From the NCBI RefSeq assembly GCF_002224675.1, contig NZ_NMPZ01000012.1:38555-102554 (forward strand): a stretch of DNA of 64,000 bases, given 5' to 3'. The notes under the pieces are model-generated. The model did not search any database and was not told the origin of the DNA. It was given only the letters and a program-made list of their open reading frames with translations. This DNA comes from Segatella copri (GTDB lineage: Bacteria > Bacteroidota > Bacteroidia > Bacteroidales > Bacteroidaceae). Position numbers and translations under genes: made by a program. Shown piece by piece: positions 7,392 through 16,148 of this stretch. The stretch's first letter is position 1; every line of letters begins with the position of its first letter.

Positions 7392-9767
7392 ATGAAGCAT
7401 CTGCTTTTTACGTTTGCGCTAGCTGCCTCAACGTTCTTGAACTGCCAGGCGGCAACAGTTAGTAAAACTCCCCTACCCAACAAGTTGTGGTACAACAAGC
7501 CTGCATACGCCTTCGAAGAGTCACTGCCACTGGGCAATGGCAAACTGGGTGCGCTGGTTTACGGCGGAGCCAACAATGATTCCATCCAGCTCAATGACAT
7601 CACCCTATGGACGGGCGTTCCTGTAAACCCTGACGAAGGTGGCGAAGCCTACAAGTGGATTCCCAAAATCAGAGAAGCCCTGTTTAAGGAAGATTACAAG
7701 ACTGCCGATTCCCTACAGCACTATGTACAAGGACACAACTCGGAGTTCTACCAGCCGCTGGGCATGATCAATATCATAGACTGCAACCAGGGAGAATTTA
7801 CTGATTACTATCGTGAGTTAAGTCTCGACAAATCCCTTGCTACAGTACAATTCAAGCGCAATGGCATCCAGTACACCAAGGAGTATTTTGCTTCACATCC
7901 TGACAAGATGATCGCCATCAAGTTGAGTGCCTCTCAAAAGAGAGCCATCAACAGCGACATATCCCTGACCTCTCTCATTCCTCATCAGGTGAAAGCATCC
8001 AGAGGACAAATCACCATGACAGGTCATGTTCTGGGAGATGAAGCCAACAGTACGCATTACTGTGCGATACTTCAGGTAAAGAACACCGACGGACAGGTAT
8101 GGGCTGACGATTCAGTGCTCCATCTAAAAGATGTAAGCGAGGCTATCATCTATCTTGTCAACGAGACAAGCTACAATGGCTTCGACAAACACCCGGTGAA
8201 AAAAGGGGCTCCATATATCGAAAGAGTATCTGATGATGCCTGGCATCTTGCCAACTTCACCTATGATGAATTCAAACAGCGTCATATCGCTGATTACAGG
8301 AAACTCTTTGATAGAGTAAGCCTGAACCTGAAAGGTGCCAAGTTTGATGCTTCCCGCCCTACCGACCAGCAGTTGCTCGCCTATAGCGACAACCACGAGA
8401 ACAACCCTTATCTGGAACAGCTCTATTTCCAATATGGCAGATACCTGCTCATCAGCAGTAGCCGCACCAAGGGAGTACCAGCCAATCTGCAGGGACTCTG
8501 GGCACCAGCCCTTCGCTCTCCATGGCGTGGCAACTATACCATCAACATCAATCTGGAAGAAAATTACTGGCCGGCAGAAGTTGCCAATCTTTCCGAACTG
8601 GTTGCTCCTGTAGATGGATTGGTAGAAGGTTTGTCGGTAACAGGTCGCCACAATGCCCAGCACTTCTACGGCATCGATAAGGGATGGTGTGCCGGACATA
8701 ATACCGATGCGTGGGCGATGAGCAACCCTGTGGGAACCGGAAACGAGAGCCCACAATGGAGCAATTGGGCGATGGGGGGAGCTTGGCTTGTAGAAACCCT
8801 CTGGGATCACTACGACTATACCCGTGATACGGAATATCTCCGCAATACAGCCTATCCTTTGATGAAAGGCGCTGCCGATTTTCTGCTGGAGTGGCTTATT
8901 CCGAATCCACACAATCCAAACGAACTGATTACAGCCCCTTGCACATCGCCAGAGGCAGACTATATCACCGATAAGGGCTACCGTGGCAGCAGTTTCTATG
9001 GTGGAACCGCCGACCTTGCCATCATCCGTGAGCTCTTCAAGAACACTATCAAGGGAGCGAAAGCCCTAGGTATCGACAGTGATTACCAGCAGCAGTTGCA
9101 AGCTGCCCTCAATCACCTGCGTCCTTACCACATTGGAAAGCGAGGCAACCTGATGGAGTGGTATCACGATTGGGATGACCAGGATTGGCATCATCGCCAT
9201 CAGTCTCACCTGCTCGGTCTCTATCCTTTCCACCAGATTTCGGTAGCAAAGACACCCGAGCTTGCTGCAGCTGCAACCAAGACTTTGGAAATCAAGGGCG
9301 ACAATTCTACTGGTTGGAGCACAGGCTGGAGAATCAACCTCTGGGCTCGTCTGCATCGTGCCGACAAGGCTTACCAGATATACCGCAAGTTGCTCACCTA
9401 CGTTAGTCCTGAGATTTACAAGGATAGAAAGCATCACAGTGGCGGTACCTATCCTAACCTCTTCGATGCCCATCCACCATTTCAGATAGACGGCAACTTC
9501 GGAGGAACTGCAGGTGTTTGCGAGATGCTGATGCAATGCGATGGTGAAACGATGAATTTACTCCCTGCTCTTCCACAGGAATGGCAGGCAGGAGAAATAA
9601 GAGGTCTAAAGGCCCGTGGCAACTATGGCGTATCGCTCGCATGGAACAAAGGCAAATTGACTCAGGCAACCATCACCAGCAAAAACGAGGGTAATCTGAC
9701 TATCCTCTACAATGGCAAACAGAAAATCCTTACCTTCAAGGCAGGAGAAACAAAGACCATCAGATAA
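7392..9767 (+). CDS. GH95 glycoside hydrolase (alpha-L-fucosidase or alpha-L-galactosidase)
   Basis: A 791-residue protein with a signal peptide (MKHLLFTFALAASTFLNCQA) and the family order N-terminal beta domain, (alpha/alpha)6 barrel, C-terminal beta domain. The N-domain shows ESLPLGNGKLGALVYGG near residue 44. The catalytic features of GH95, which inverts with two Asn activating water, are visible: N385 and N387 in YTININLEENYW, E521 in TSPEADY and D700 in FQIDGNFGG. Residue 383, two before the Asn pair, is Thr; as I recall, His is typical of fucosidases here and Thr of the L-galactosidase type. It is followed 100 bases later by a small secreted beta-sandwich gene. No SusCD is adjacent. Confidence 0.88.
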   Translation: MKHLLFTFALAASTFLNCQAATVSKTPLPNKLWYNKPAYAFEESLPLGNGKLGALVYGGANNDSIQLNDITLWTGVPVNPDEGGEAYKWIPKIREALFKEDYKTADSLQHYVQGHNSEFYQPLGMINIIDCNQGEFTDYYRELSLDKSLATVQFKRNGIQYTKEYFASHPDKMIAIKLSASQKRAINSDISLTSLIPHQVKASRGQITMTGHVLGDEANSTHYCAILQVKNTDGQVWADDSVLHLKDVSEAIIYLVNETSYNGFDKHPVKKGAPYIERVSDDAWHLANFTYDEFKQRHIADYRKLFDRVSLNLKGAKFDASRPTDQQLLAYSDNHENNPYLEQLYFQYGRYLLISSSRTKGVPANLQGLWAPALRSPWRGNYTININLEENYWPAEVANLSELVAPVDGLVEGLSVTGRHNAQHFYGIDKGWCAGHNTDAWAMSNPVGTGNESPQWSNWAMGGAWLVETLWDHYDYTRDTEYLRNTAYPLMKGAADFLLEWLIPNPHNPNELITAPCTSPEADYITDKGYRGSSFYGGTADLAIIRELFKNTIKGAKALGIDSDYQQQLQAALNHLRPYHIGKRGNLMEWYHDWDDQDWHHRHQSHLLGLYPFHQISVAKTPELAAAATKTLEIKGDNSTGWSTGWRINLWARLHRADKAYQIYRKLLTYVSPEIYKDRKHHSGGTYPNLFDAHPPFQIDGNFGGTAGVCEMLMQCDGETMNLLPALPQEWQAGEIRGLKARGNYGVSLAWNKGKLTQATITSKNEGNLTILYNGKQKILTFKAGETKTIR

Positions 9768-9796
9768 AAGATCCACATCCATCTTATCTATATCTA

Positions 9797-9855
9797 TAGA
9801 GTAAAAGACTATAGTTATCTATTAGAGTAAAAGACAAAACATTAAAGTAAAGGAC
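9797..9855 (+). repeat. Three short direct repeats upstream of the beta-sandwich gene
   Basis: TAGAGTAAAAGAC occurs at 9797-9809 and 9823-9835, and TAAAGTAAAGGAC at 9843-9855. They lie between the GH95 gene and the next ORF and could be replication slippage or binding sites. Confidence 0.6.
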
Positions 9856-9867
9856 AAAAGTAAATCA

Positions 9868-10791
9868 ATGAGATACATAACAACTCTCATCATTTCTATA
9901 CTTTGGGTACTGAGCTCCCATGCACAGGAGTTCGGTACCCACTGGATATCCTATCCCCTGCCCAACGATTCTTCTGAGGTATGGTTCCGCCAAAGTTATA
10001 TCATGGACGAGTGCCCCACCCAGGCCTTTATGAATATAGCAAGCACTGGCAACTACAAACTCTATATCAATGAGAGAAACGTAACGGGAAGCCTGAAATT
10101 CGACGGTATCAAGGACAGCATTCTTCTGAACCGAACCATCGACGTAACCCGCTTCCTCAAAAATGGCGAAAATGTGATTGCTGTATGGTACGCCCCACAA
10201 GGCAAGCCTAGCTACGGCAAGCAACTCTCACTGGAATTCTACGGATGGCAGCAGGACAGCATTCCATTCTATCAGAAAGCAGACGGCAAATGGTTCTGCC
10301 GACAACTCAAGGAATGCAGCAATGGAGAAGGCGAACGCTTCCATGCCCACACCAATACGCAGGCTTGGAAATCTGAGGAATACCAACCTTACGGATGGAT
10401 TCACCCTACCGGTTGCGTCATCACAGACAAATATAGACAAGATTCTGCCTATGTTATGAATTATAAAGCCTTCGGCGACAAGAAGGTTATCAAGGACGAG
10501 AATAAGCTCTACAAGGTATTGAAACCAGCCTGTACATACAGAGACTCCACCGGTTACAACATCGACTTTGGCAGACCTTTCTATGGCACCATCCGCCTTA
10601 CGCTGCGAGGAGCCGGCAAAGGAACCAGATTAAAGATCAATGATTTCCTGTACATCTGCAACGGAGAACTGGATGAGCAGGCATTCTGCCGATTTAAATT
10701 CAGCAAGCAAAAGATATACACTCTTACCTGGAAAGGAAGATTCAAGGAAAGTGATATCGTGGATATTGAAGGATTAGAGATTTCGGAATAA
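9868..10791 (+). CDS. Secreted protein with rhamnosidase-type carbohydrate-binding beta-sandwich, no catalytic domain
   Basis: 307 residues with a signal peptide ending near SSHAQ. The segment WISYPLPNDSSEVWFRQSY, then YKLYINERNVTG and IDVTRFLKNGENVIAVWYAPQG, resembles the galactose-binding-like beta-sandwich found N-terminal to GH78 alpha-L-rhamnosidases. The (alpha/alpha)6 catalytic barrel of GH78 is absent and the ORF ends cleanly. A second beta-rich part follows (about 200-307). It may be a stand-alone sugar-binding protein working with the GH95 enzyme upstream, or the remnant of a larger enzyme. Function is inferred from fold resemblance only. Confidence 0.55.
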   Translation: MRYITTLIISILWVLSSHAQEFGTHWISYPLPNDSSEVWFRQSYIMDECPTQAFMNIASTGNYKLYINERNVTGSLKFDGIKDSILLNRTIDVTRFLKNGENVIAVWYAPQGKPSYGKQLSLEFYGWQQDSIPFYQKADGKWFCRQLKECSNGEGERFHAHTNTQAWKSEEYQPYGWIHPTGCVITDKYRQDSAYVMNYKAFGDKKVIKDENKLYKVLKPACTYRDSTGYNIDFGRPFYGTIRLTLRGAGKGTRLKINDFLYICNGELDEQAFCRFKFSKQKIYTLTWKGRFKESDIVDIEGLEISE

Positions 10792-10821
10792 GCTACCAAG
10801 CTTTTCGAAATCTCTTTTTTT
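10776..10821. terminator. Terminator between convergent genes
   Basis: AGAGATTTCG (10776-10785) and CGAAATCTCT (10806-10815) form a 10-bp stem followed by T-runs to 10821. The left arm is inside the last codons of the upstream gene. Confidence 0.8.
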
Positions 10822-10822
10822 A

Positions 10823-11458
10823 TTAATCTTCCAATTCGGCAAGTAACTGCTCTGCCACTTCGCAAAGCTCATCATACCATTCTTTACCGAACTTCTCAAT
10901 CAGCGGACCTTCCAGGAACTTATAAACCGGAAGATTCAACTCTTCACCCTTCTTGATGGCATCCTTGCAGATGCGCCATTTATTATAGTTGATGCCATAC
11001 ACTTCATTGCCGAAATCCTTGGCACGGATCGGATACAAGGCACAGGAGATAGGCTTCTTGAACTTCGACTTGCCTTCGCGATAAGCACGCTCCAAGGCAC
11101 AAAGACAGCAATTCGGAATGGTATGTCCATCGCCCAAGTCTTTCAAGTCCTGATAGCAGGTAAACACACAATCCTTACCATTCACGATACTCGTTACCAA
11201 ATCGCCTTCAATATCCGTATAAGCCACGCCCTGCTTGTCGATGATAGCCTGAGCAGAAGCCGAGAGATCATCCCAAACCACATCGAGCGCATCCTCTATC
11301 TCCATGATTTCATCCAGGGTAACAGGAGCACCCGCATCGCCTTCGATGCAGCATTCACCCTTGCAGGCATCAAGGTCGCAACAGAATTTTTCGGTGATGA
11401 TATCAGGTGAAACCAATACGTTGCCCACCTGCAGAATACGCAGTTCGTCTTTCTTCAT
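10823..11458 (-). CDS. DUF3109 family cysteine-rich protein
   Basis: 211 residues with no signal peptide. Cysteines are arranged CCDLDACKGECC (about 26-37), CVFTC (about 97-101), CCLCA (about 117-121), CALYP (about 139-143) and RICKDA. This resembles the YkgJ-like zinc/iron-binding family, and the overall pattern is that of DUF3109, common in Bacteroidota with unknown function. It follows ung on the same strand with a 91-base gap that contains a terminator-like hairpin. Confidence 0.82.
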   Translation of the reverse strand: MKKDELRILQVGNVLVSPDIITEKFCCDLDACKGECCIEGDAGAPVTLDEIMEIEDALDVVWDDLSASAQAIIDKQGVAYTDIEGDLVTSIVNGKDCVFTCYQDLKDLGDGHTIPNCCLCALERAYREGKSKFKKPISCALYPIRAKDFGNEVYGINYNKWRICKDAIKKGEELNLPVYKFLEGPLIEKFGKEWYDELCEVAEQLLAELED

Positions 11459-11507
11459 AATGTTTTTGAGATGAATAAATTTCTTTGAGTGTATAATAAA
11501 AATAATG

Positions 11508-11533
11508 ATAGCTACCCATGAGTGGATAGCTAT
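11508..11533 (-). terminator. Hairpin after ung
   Basis: ATAGCTACCCA (11508-11518) pairs imperfectly with TGGATAGCTAT (11523-11533). On the minus strand it is followed by a T-rich stretch. Confidence 0.5.
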
Positions 11534-11549
11534 ATATTAATAGGTGTAC

Positions 11550-12215
11550 CTACCATTGGATAGGCGAAATACCATTCTGCTGCAGATACGCATTGCAGCG
11601 GGAGAAATGATGATTGCCAAACCATCCGCCACGGTTGGCTGATAATGGCGAAGGATGCACACTTTCCAATATCAGGTGCTTGCTCGTGTCGATGAGTTTC
11701 GCCTTGCTTCGGGCATAGCCGCCCCAGAGGATAAACACCAGGTGTTCCTTATCCTTGCTGAGTGCCTTGATGGCTGCATCGGTAAACTCCTCCCAGCCTT
11801 TGCGCTGATGGCTCGCAGCCTGATGGGCACGAACGGTAAGGGTGGCGTTGAGCAACAAGACTCCCTGCTTCGCCCAGCGGGTCAAATCGCCAGTGGCTGG
11901 CATCGGAGTGCCGAGATCCATCTGAATCTCCTTGAATATATTAATCAATGATGGTGGAAAAGTGATTCCATCCGGCACAGAGAAACTCAACCCCATTGCC
12001 TGCCCCGGCTCATGGTATGGATCCTGTCCGATAATCACTACCTTTACATCATCAAAAGGACAGAGATTGAAGGCATTGAAAATCAAACGACCCGGAGGAT
12101 AACAGGGTGTACGAAGGTATTCCTCTTTTACGAAGTTTGTGAGGTCAACAAAATACTGCTTGTCGAATTCTTCTCCTATATGCTGTCTCCAACTTTCTTC
12201 TATCTTTACGTCCAT
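11550..12215 (-). CDS. ung: Uracil-DNA glycosylase, family 1
   Basis: 221 residues. The water-activating motif GQDPYH (Asp65), the uracil-binding stretch LLLNATLTV and the minor-groove loop HPSPLSANRG (about residue 188) are intact. The enzyme removes uracil from DNA to start base-excision repair. The length is normal for the family. It lies downstream of gpmI on the same strand, separated by a hairpin. Confidence 0.96.
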   Translation of the reverse strand: MDVKIEESWRQHIGEEFDKQYFVDLTNFVKEEYLRTPCYPPGRLIFNAFNLCPFDDVKVVIIGQDPYHEPGQAMGLSFSVPDGITFPPSLINIFKEIQMDLGTPMPATGDLTRWAKQGVLLLNATLTVRAHQAASHQRKGWEEFTDAAIKALSKDKEHLVFILWGGYARSKAKLIDTSKHLILESVHPSPLSANRGGWFGNHHFSRCNAYLQQNGISPIQW

Positions 12216-12232
12216 AATGATTTAAGTTAAAG

Positions 12233-12260
12233 AAGTCAAGGCTCCAAAAAGCCTTGACTT
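12233..12260 (-). terminator. Terminator-like hairpin after gpmI
   Basis: AAGTCAAGGCT (12233-12243) and AGCCTTGACTT (12250-12260) form a perfect 11-bp stem with a 6-nt loop. On the minus strand CTTTAACTTAAA follows, so the T-tract is broken and read-through into ung is possible. Confidence 0.65.
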
Positions 12261-12272
12261 CCGAAATTATTA

Positions 12273-13790
12273 TTAGTCAATAATCAAGTTCTCACCTGTC
12301 ATATCAGCTGGCTGCTCCAAGCCCATAATGTGGAGGATAGAAGGAGCAACGTCTGCCAAACGGCCATCCTTAACGGTAGCTGAGTTGTTGTCAGTTACGT
12401 AGATGAATGGAACTGGGTTCAAAGAGTGAGCGGTGTTTGGTGTACCGTCCTCGTTGATAGCGTGGTCTGCATTACCGTGGTCAGCGATGATGATAGCCTC
12501 ATAATCGTTAGCCTTGGCAGCCTCGATAACGTCCTTTACGCAGTTGTCAACAGCATGAACAGCCTTAGCGATAGCGTTGTAGATACCTGTGTGTCCTACC
12601 ATATCACCATTAGCGAAGTTAACAACGATGAAGTCGTACTCCTGTGTGTTGATAGCACCAACCAACTTATCCTTTACCTCGTAAGCGCTCATCTCTGGCT
12701 TCAGGTCGTATGTAGCCACCTTTGGAGAAGGAACCAGGATACGGTCCTCGCCCTCGTATGGAGTCTCACGACCACCATTGAAGAAGAATGTTACGTGAGC
12801 ATACTTCTCTGTCTCTGCAGTATGGAGCTGCTTCTTGCCCTGTGCGCTCAAGTACTCACCGAGAGTGTTCATTACGTTCTCCTTAGGGAAGAGGATGTGA
12901 ACGCCCTGGAAGCTTGCATCGTATGGAGTCATGCAGTAGTACTGCAAGTTCTTGATGGTGTGCATGCCTTCCTCTGGCATATCCTGCTGAGTCAATACCT
13001 GTGTCAACTCCTTGGCACGGTCGTTACGGTAGTTGATGAAGATAACAACATCACCCTCCTGGATAGTACCGTCAACCTTAGAGTTATTGATTGGCTTGAT
13101 GAACTCGTCTGTTACGTCCTCATCGTAGCTCTCCTGCATTGCCTTCACCATATCGTCAGCCTGCTTACCCTTACCCTCAACGAGCAAGTCGTATGCTTCC
13201 TTCACACGGTTCCAGCGCTTGTCACGGTCCATAGCATAGAAACGACCTACGATGCTTGCGATGTGTGCACCGTTCTTGTCGCAGCAAGCCTGAACCTCCT
13301 CAATGAAGCCCTTACCGCTCTTAGGGTCTGTATCACGACCATCCATGAAGCAGTGAACGTATGTCTCCTTCAAACCATATTCCTTACCAATCTCAATCAA
13401 CTTGAAGAGGTGATCCAAAGAAGAGTGAACACCACCGGTAGAAGTCAAGCCCATCAAGTGGAGCTTCTTACCAGTCTTCTGAGCATAGCTGTAAGCGTTG
13501 ATGATCTCCTGATTCTTCAAGATGTCACCGCTCTCGCAAGCCTTGTTGATCTTAACGAGGTCCTGATATACCACACGACCAGCACCGATGTTGAGGTGAC
13601 CTACCTCTGAGTTACCCATCTGACCGTTAGGAAGACCTACGTCCTCGCCACAAGTCTGGAGAGTAGAATGTGCTGAAACTGCTGTCAAATAATCGAGATA
13701 AGGAGTTGGAGTCTTGAAGATAACATCACCCTTATCATGCTTACCGATTCCCCATCCGTCGAGAATCATTAAAAGAGCTTTTTTTGCCAT
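12273..13790 (-). CDS. gpmI: 2,3-bisphosphoglycerate-independent phosphoglycerate mutase
   Basis: 505 residues of the alkaline-phosphatase superfamily. The N-terminal metal site is LMILDGWG, the phosphorylated serine is S61 in [15 protein letters not shown], and the C-terminal metal ligands are seen in [12 protein letters not shown] and [11 protein letters not shown]. It interconverts 3- and 2-phosphoglycerate in glycolysis with two Mn ions. It has its own strong promoter and a hairpin after the stop. Confidence 0.97.
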   Translation of the reverse strand: MAKKALLMILDGWGIGKHDKGDVIFKTPTPYLDYLTAVSAHSTLQTCGEDVGLPNGQMGNSEVGHLNIGAGRVVYQDLVKINKACESGDILKNQEIINAYSYAQKTGKKLHLMGLTSTGGVHSSLDHLFKLIEIGKEYGLKETYVHCFMDGRDTDPKSGKGFIEEVQACCDKNGAHIASIVGRFYAMDRDKRWNRVKEAYDLLVEGKGKQADDMVKAMQESYDEDVTDEFIKPINNSKVDGTIQEGDVVIFINYRNDRAKELTQVLTQQDMPEEGMHTIKNLQYYCMTPYDASFQGVHILFPKENVMNTLGEYLSAQGKKQLHTAETEKYAHVTFFFNGGRETPYEGEDRILVPSPKVATYDLKPEMSAYEVKDKLVGAINTQEYDFIVVNFANGDMVGHTGIYNAIAKAVHAVDNCVKDVIEAAKANDYEAIIIADHGNADHAINEDGTPNTAHSLNPVPFIYVTDNNSATVKDGRLADVAPSILHIMGLEQPADMTGENLIID

Positions 13791-13827
13791 AATTACATAA
13801 AATAATTTAAATTCGAATTTCTGCCTG

Positions 13828-13858
13828 CAAAGTTACAACAAAATAGGTGAAGGACAAA
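13828..13858 (-). promoter_or_regulatory. gpmI promoter
   Basis: On the minus strand TTTG (13858-13855), 19 bases, then TAACTTTG (13835-13828), which lies 38 bases before the gpmI start. Confidence 0.75.
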
Positions 13859-13870
13859 ATAAATTAAGAT

Positions 13871-13905
13871 AAAAAAACTCCCACCTTTCTAAAAAGATGA
13901 GAGTT
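13871..13905 (-). terminator. Terminator of the membrane regulator gene
   Basis: AACTC/GAGTT arms (13876-13880 and 13901-13905), extended by further pairs with small bulges, are followed on the minus strand by seven T. Confidence 0.7.
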
Positions 13906-13915
13906 GATAACAAGA

Positions 13916-14995
13916 TCAATAGGTTCGCAGGATATATCCCTTCTTGATGACAGCTTCGATACTTACCTTTTCATCCAGGTTCAATGCCCGGCGAAGATAG
14001 GTAATCTGCACGTTCAGGGCAAGGGAATTGGAGTATGAATCATCACCCCAGACTTCATTCAGTATGAAATCCCGCTCTACAAGCTGGTTCTGGTTCTCGG
14101 CAAGAAGCTTCAGAATTTCAGCTTGACGAGATGTGATGACTACTCTGGAATTACCACATTGCAGTTCATTCTGCGCATAGTAGAAAGAAATGGAACCGAT
14201 AAAAACAGCAGATTCTTCACCTTTGTCGCCTTCTTTCGGTTGCTTCAACTCATAAATCATATTCTTCAGGAACTCATGGCGAATGCCGTCAATGCGTTTC
14301 TGGAAGACTATGGTCTTAACCAGATAATACAGACATCCTATCAATATGAAAAAGAGAAAGATGCTTCCTATCAATTGCCACATCATGGCTTTGAGCGTTC
14401 GAGTAACAGGAATGAGCACCTGAAAAGAAATACCTTGGCGAAACATTGGGTTCGTCTGATACTTCACCGTCACCACACGTGACCATCTGCCTTCGACATC
14501 ATATTTTGCATTCAGGAAGACGGTCTTGTAATCAAGATGACGAAAAAAGGATATCTTCCCATATCCCTTATCATCCAGTAATCTTTGATAAGAAGCCAAC
14601 GAGGGATGCTTACCAATATAAGCCAGATATCTGCTGATGATGAGATAAGCATCATCACCCGTAAGATCAGGATCATTCAAACGGACAAGAAAGCGGTGAT
14701 TGTTCCAAAAAGAAAGCGTAGTACGGCTACATCCCTTCTTCATATCATATTCAGATTCTATCTTAAGCATAACCGTATCTCTTCGACCTTTCGTAGATGA
14801 ATTCTCCTGCAACTTTTTTCTATTCTTCAAATCTTGCGCTAACACTTCATCACAATCCTTCTTGAATTGCTCTACCTGCTGGTCTAAGCTATATTGACAT
14901 TGAAGATGGAGCCAATATGCCTGCGTGCAGAACAACAATACGATTGCTACCCCACATACCATCCACACTATTTTCAGCTTACTGTTACTGTTCAT
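13916..14995 (-). CDS. Membrane-bound one-component regulator: degenerate histidine-kinase sensor joined to OmpR-type winged helix
   Basis: 359 residues from the ATG at 14995. The order is: a membrane segment at about 8-28, a periplasmic region of about 175 residues, a second membrane segment near 205-228, a short segment resembling the kinase dimerisation helix (RIDGIRHEFLKNMIYELKQP), and a C-terminal winged helix (about 285-359; ITSRQAEILKLLAENQNQLV, then VQITYLRRALN and KGYILRTY). In a normal kinase the box reads NMTHELKTP; here the phospho-acceptor position is Tyr248 and no ATPase domain follows. It therefore cannot act as a normal kinase and looks like a ToxR/CadC-style sensor built from kinase and response-regulator parts. 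It is divergent from the GLPGLI operon at 15198, its likely target. Confidence 0.8.
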   Translation of the reverse strand: MNSNSKLKIVWMVCGVAIVLLFCTQAYWLHLQCQYSLDQQVEQFKKDCDEVLAQDLKNRKKLQENSSTKGRRDTVMLKIESEYDMKKGCSRTTLSFWNNHRFLVRLNDPDLTGDDAYLIISRYLAYIGKHPSLASYQRLLDDKGYGKISFFRHLDYKTVFLNAKYDVEGRWSRVVTVKYQTNPMFRQGISFQVLIPVTRTLKAMMWQLIGSIFLFFILIGCLYYLVKTIVFQKRIDGIRHEFLKNMIYELKQPKEGDKGEESAVFIGSISFYYAQNELQCGNSRVVITSRQAEILKLLAENQNQLVERDFILNEVWGDDSYSNSLALNVQITYLRRALNLDEKVSIEAVIKKGYILRTY

Positions 14996-15022
14996 ACATT
15001 CCTGATCTTTTGAATTTGACGG

Positions 15023-15030
15023 CAAAGTTA
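15023..15030 (-). promoter_or_regulatory. -7 box of the membrane regulator
   Basis: TAACTTTG on the minus strand lies 27 bases before the ATG at 14995. It shows that the longer upstream reading frame to 15055 is not translated. Confidence 0.6.
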
Positions 15031-15138
15031 CTGAAAAATCCGTAAACAAAGGCAAGAGTAATAAAATAATAATAGGCGAAAAGAAGCAAAAGTAATAACT
15101 CAGTAACAGAAATCATCGATTTCATCGGATGATCTCAG

Positions 15139-15146
15139 TACCTTTG
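15139..15146 (+). promoter_or_regulatory. -7 box of the first GLPGLI operon
   Basis: TACCTTTG lies 51 bases before the ATG at 15198; no good -33 TTTG is seen. About 110 bases separate it from the divergent regulator promoter. Confidence 0.55.
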
Positions 15147-15197
15147 CATCACAAAAACGAAAGAAACAGATAAAATAATGAATAATTGACGAAGATT

Positions 15198-16061
15198 ATG
15201 AAAAAGGTATTATTAATAGCATGGCTTGCATTATATGCTTGCATGCTCCAAGCTCAAACAGTAAACCTGTTCGATGAATCAAGCATTGGCATGGGAGATT
15301 CCATTGATCAGGTAAAGTATCAGGTAGTATATGATGCCGAGTATATTTACGAAAAGAAATATACCAAGACCGACACCCTCATTGGCCGCATCGAAGAGAA
15401 AATGCTCTTGCAGATTGGCAACAAGTATTCCGCATTCTACAGTTATCCGATATTCCAAAGAGACTCTACCATCTCCGCAAATATGGCAAAAGGAATACCT
15501 GTCAATTTCTCCGGTAATGGCGGACAGATTAATTGGAAAGTATATAAGAACTATCCAGAACAGGGCAAGACTGCCTATCTCGATTTCTTTGCTGCTGACA
15601 GATATTTGTGCATTGAACCGATGGAACCGATAGACTGGCAACTCACAGACAGTATCGATTCCATCTGCGGTTACGAGTGCCACCAGGCTATTGCCAAGTT
15701 TAAAGGTAGAACATGGATTGCATGGTACACGGAAGACATCCCTATTGACAATGGTCCCTGGAAGCTGAGCGGACTGCCGGGATTGATTCTCAAAGCTCAC
15801 GACTCCGAGAACGATTATGGATTTACAGCTGTAGGACTCACAACAGGCAAAGACTCCCTACCTATCTATTATAAAGGTAAGACTTTCGAGCCTATCGACC
15901 GCAAATCATTGACCTCCATTTACAAAAAATACTATGCCGATCCAATCGGTTATCTGCTTCAAGATGCCAAGTATGCTGCAATTGTAAAGATCAAGGATGA
16001 AAAAGGAAATATCCTGAAGCATTCCAAGCGTGCTGAGCCATACAATCCGATTGAAAGATAA
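15198..16061 (+). CDS. GLPGLI family secreted protein 1
   Basis: 287 residues from the ATG at 15198, with a signal peptide (MKKVLLIAWLALYACMLQAQ). The family core is present: DSICGYECHQA, then FKGRTWIAWYTEDIPI and GPWKLSGLPGLILKAHD, including the name-giving GLPGLI. The C-terminus is AEPYNPIER. The family is Bacteroidota-specific with no established activity; it is often encoded beside TonB-receptor-like proteins, as here. The gene precedes barrel copy 1 by 87 bases. The in-frame TTG at 15186 is ignored because it adds no signal-peptide feature. Confidence 0.85.
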   Translation: MKKVLLIAWLALYACMLQAQTVNLFDESSIGMGDSIDQVKYQVVYDAEYIYEKKYTKTDTLIGRIEEKMLLQIGNKYSAFYSYPIFQRDSTISANMAKGIPVNFSGNGGQINWKVYKNYPEQGKTAYLDFFAADRYLCIEPMEPIDWQLTDSIDSICGYECHQAIAKFKGRTWIAWYTEDIPIDNGPWKLSGLPGLILKAHDSENDYGFTAVGLTTGKDSLPIYYKGKTFEPIDRKSLTSIYKKYYADPIGYLLQDAKYAAIVKIKDEKGNILKHSKRAEPYNPIER

Positions 16062-16148
16062 TTAGCAGTTTACTTTTTTGCCAGACAAGCGTCTTAAAGA
16101 CATTAGCAAGATAAGTGTCTAAGGTAAAATAGAAAAGAGAGAAAAAAG

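Noticed and set aside
12426..13610. 394-residue open frame opposite gpmI, and a 361-residue one opposite susD at 50655-51740
   Set aside because: Both are shadows of well-identified genes, have no start signal and have unlikely Leu/Val- or Ser/Thr-rich compositions.
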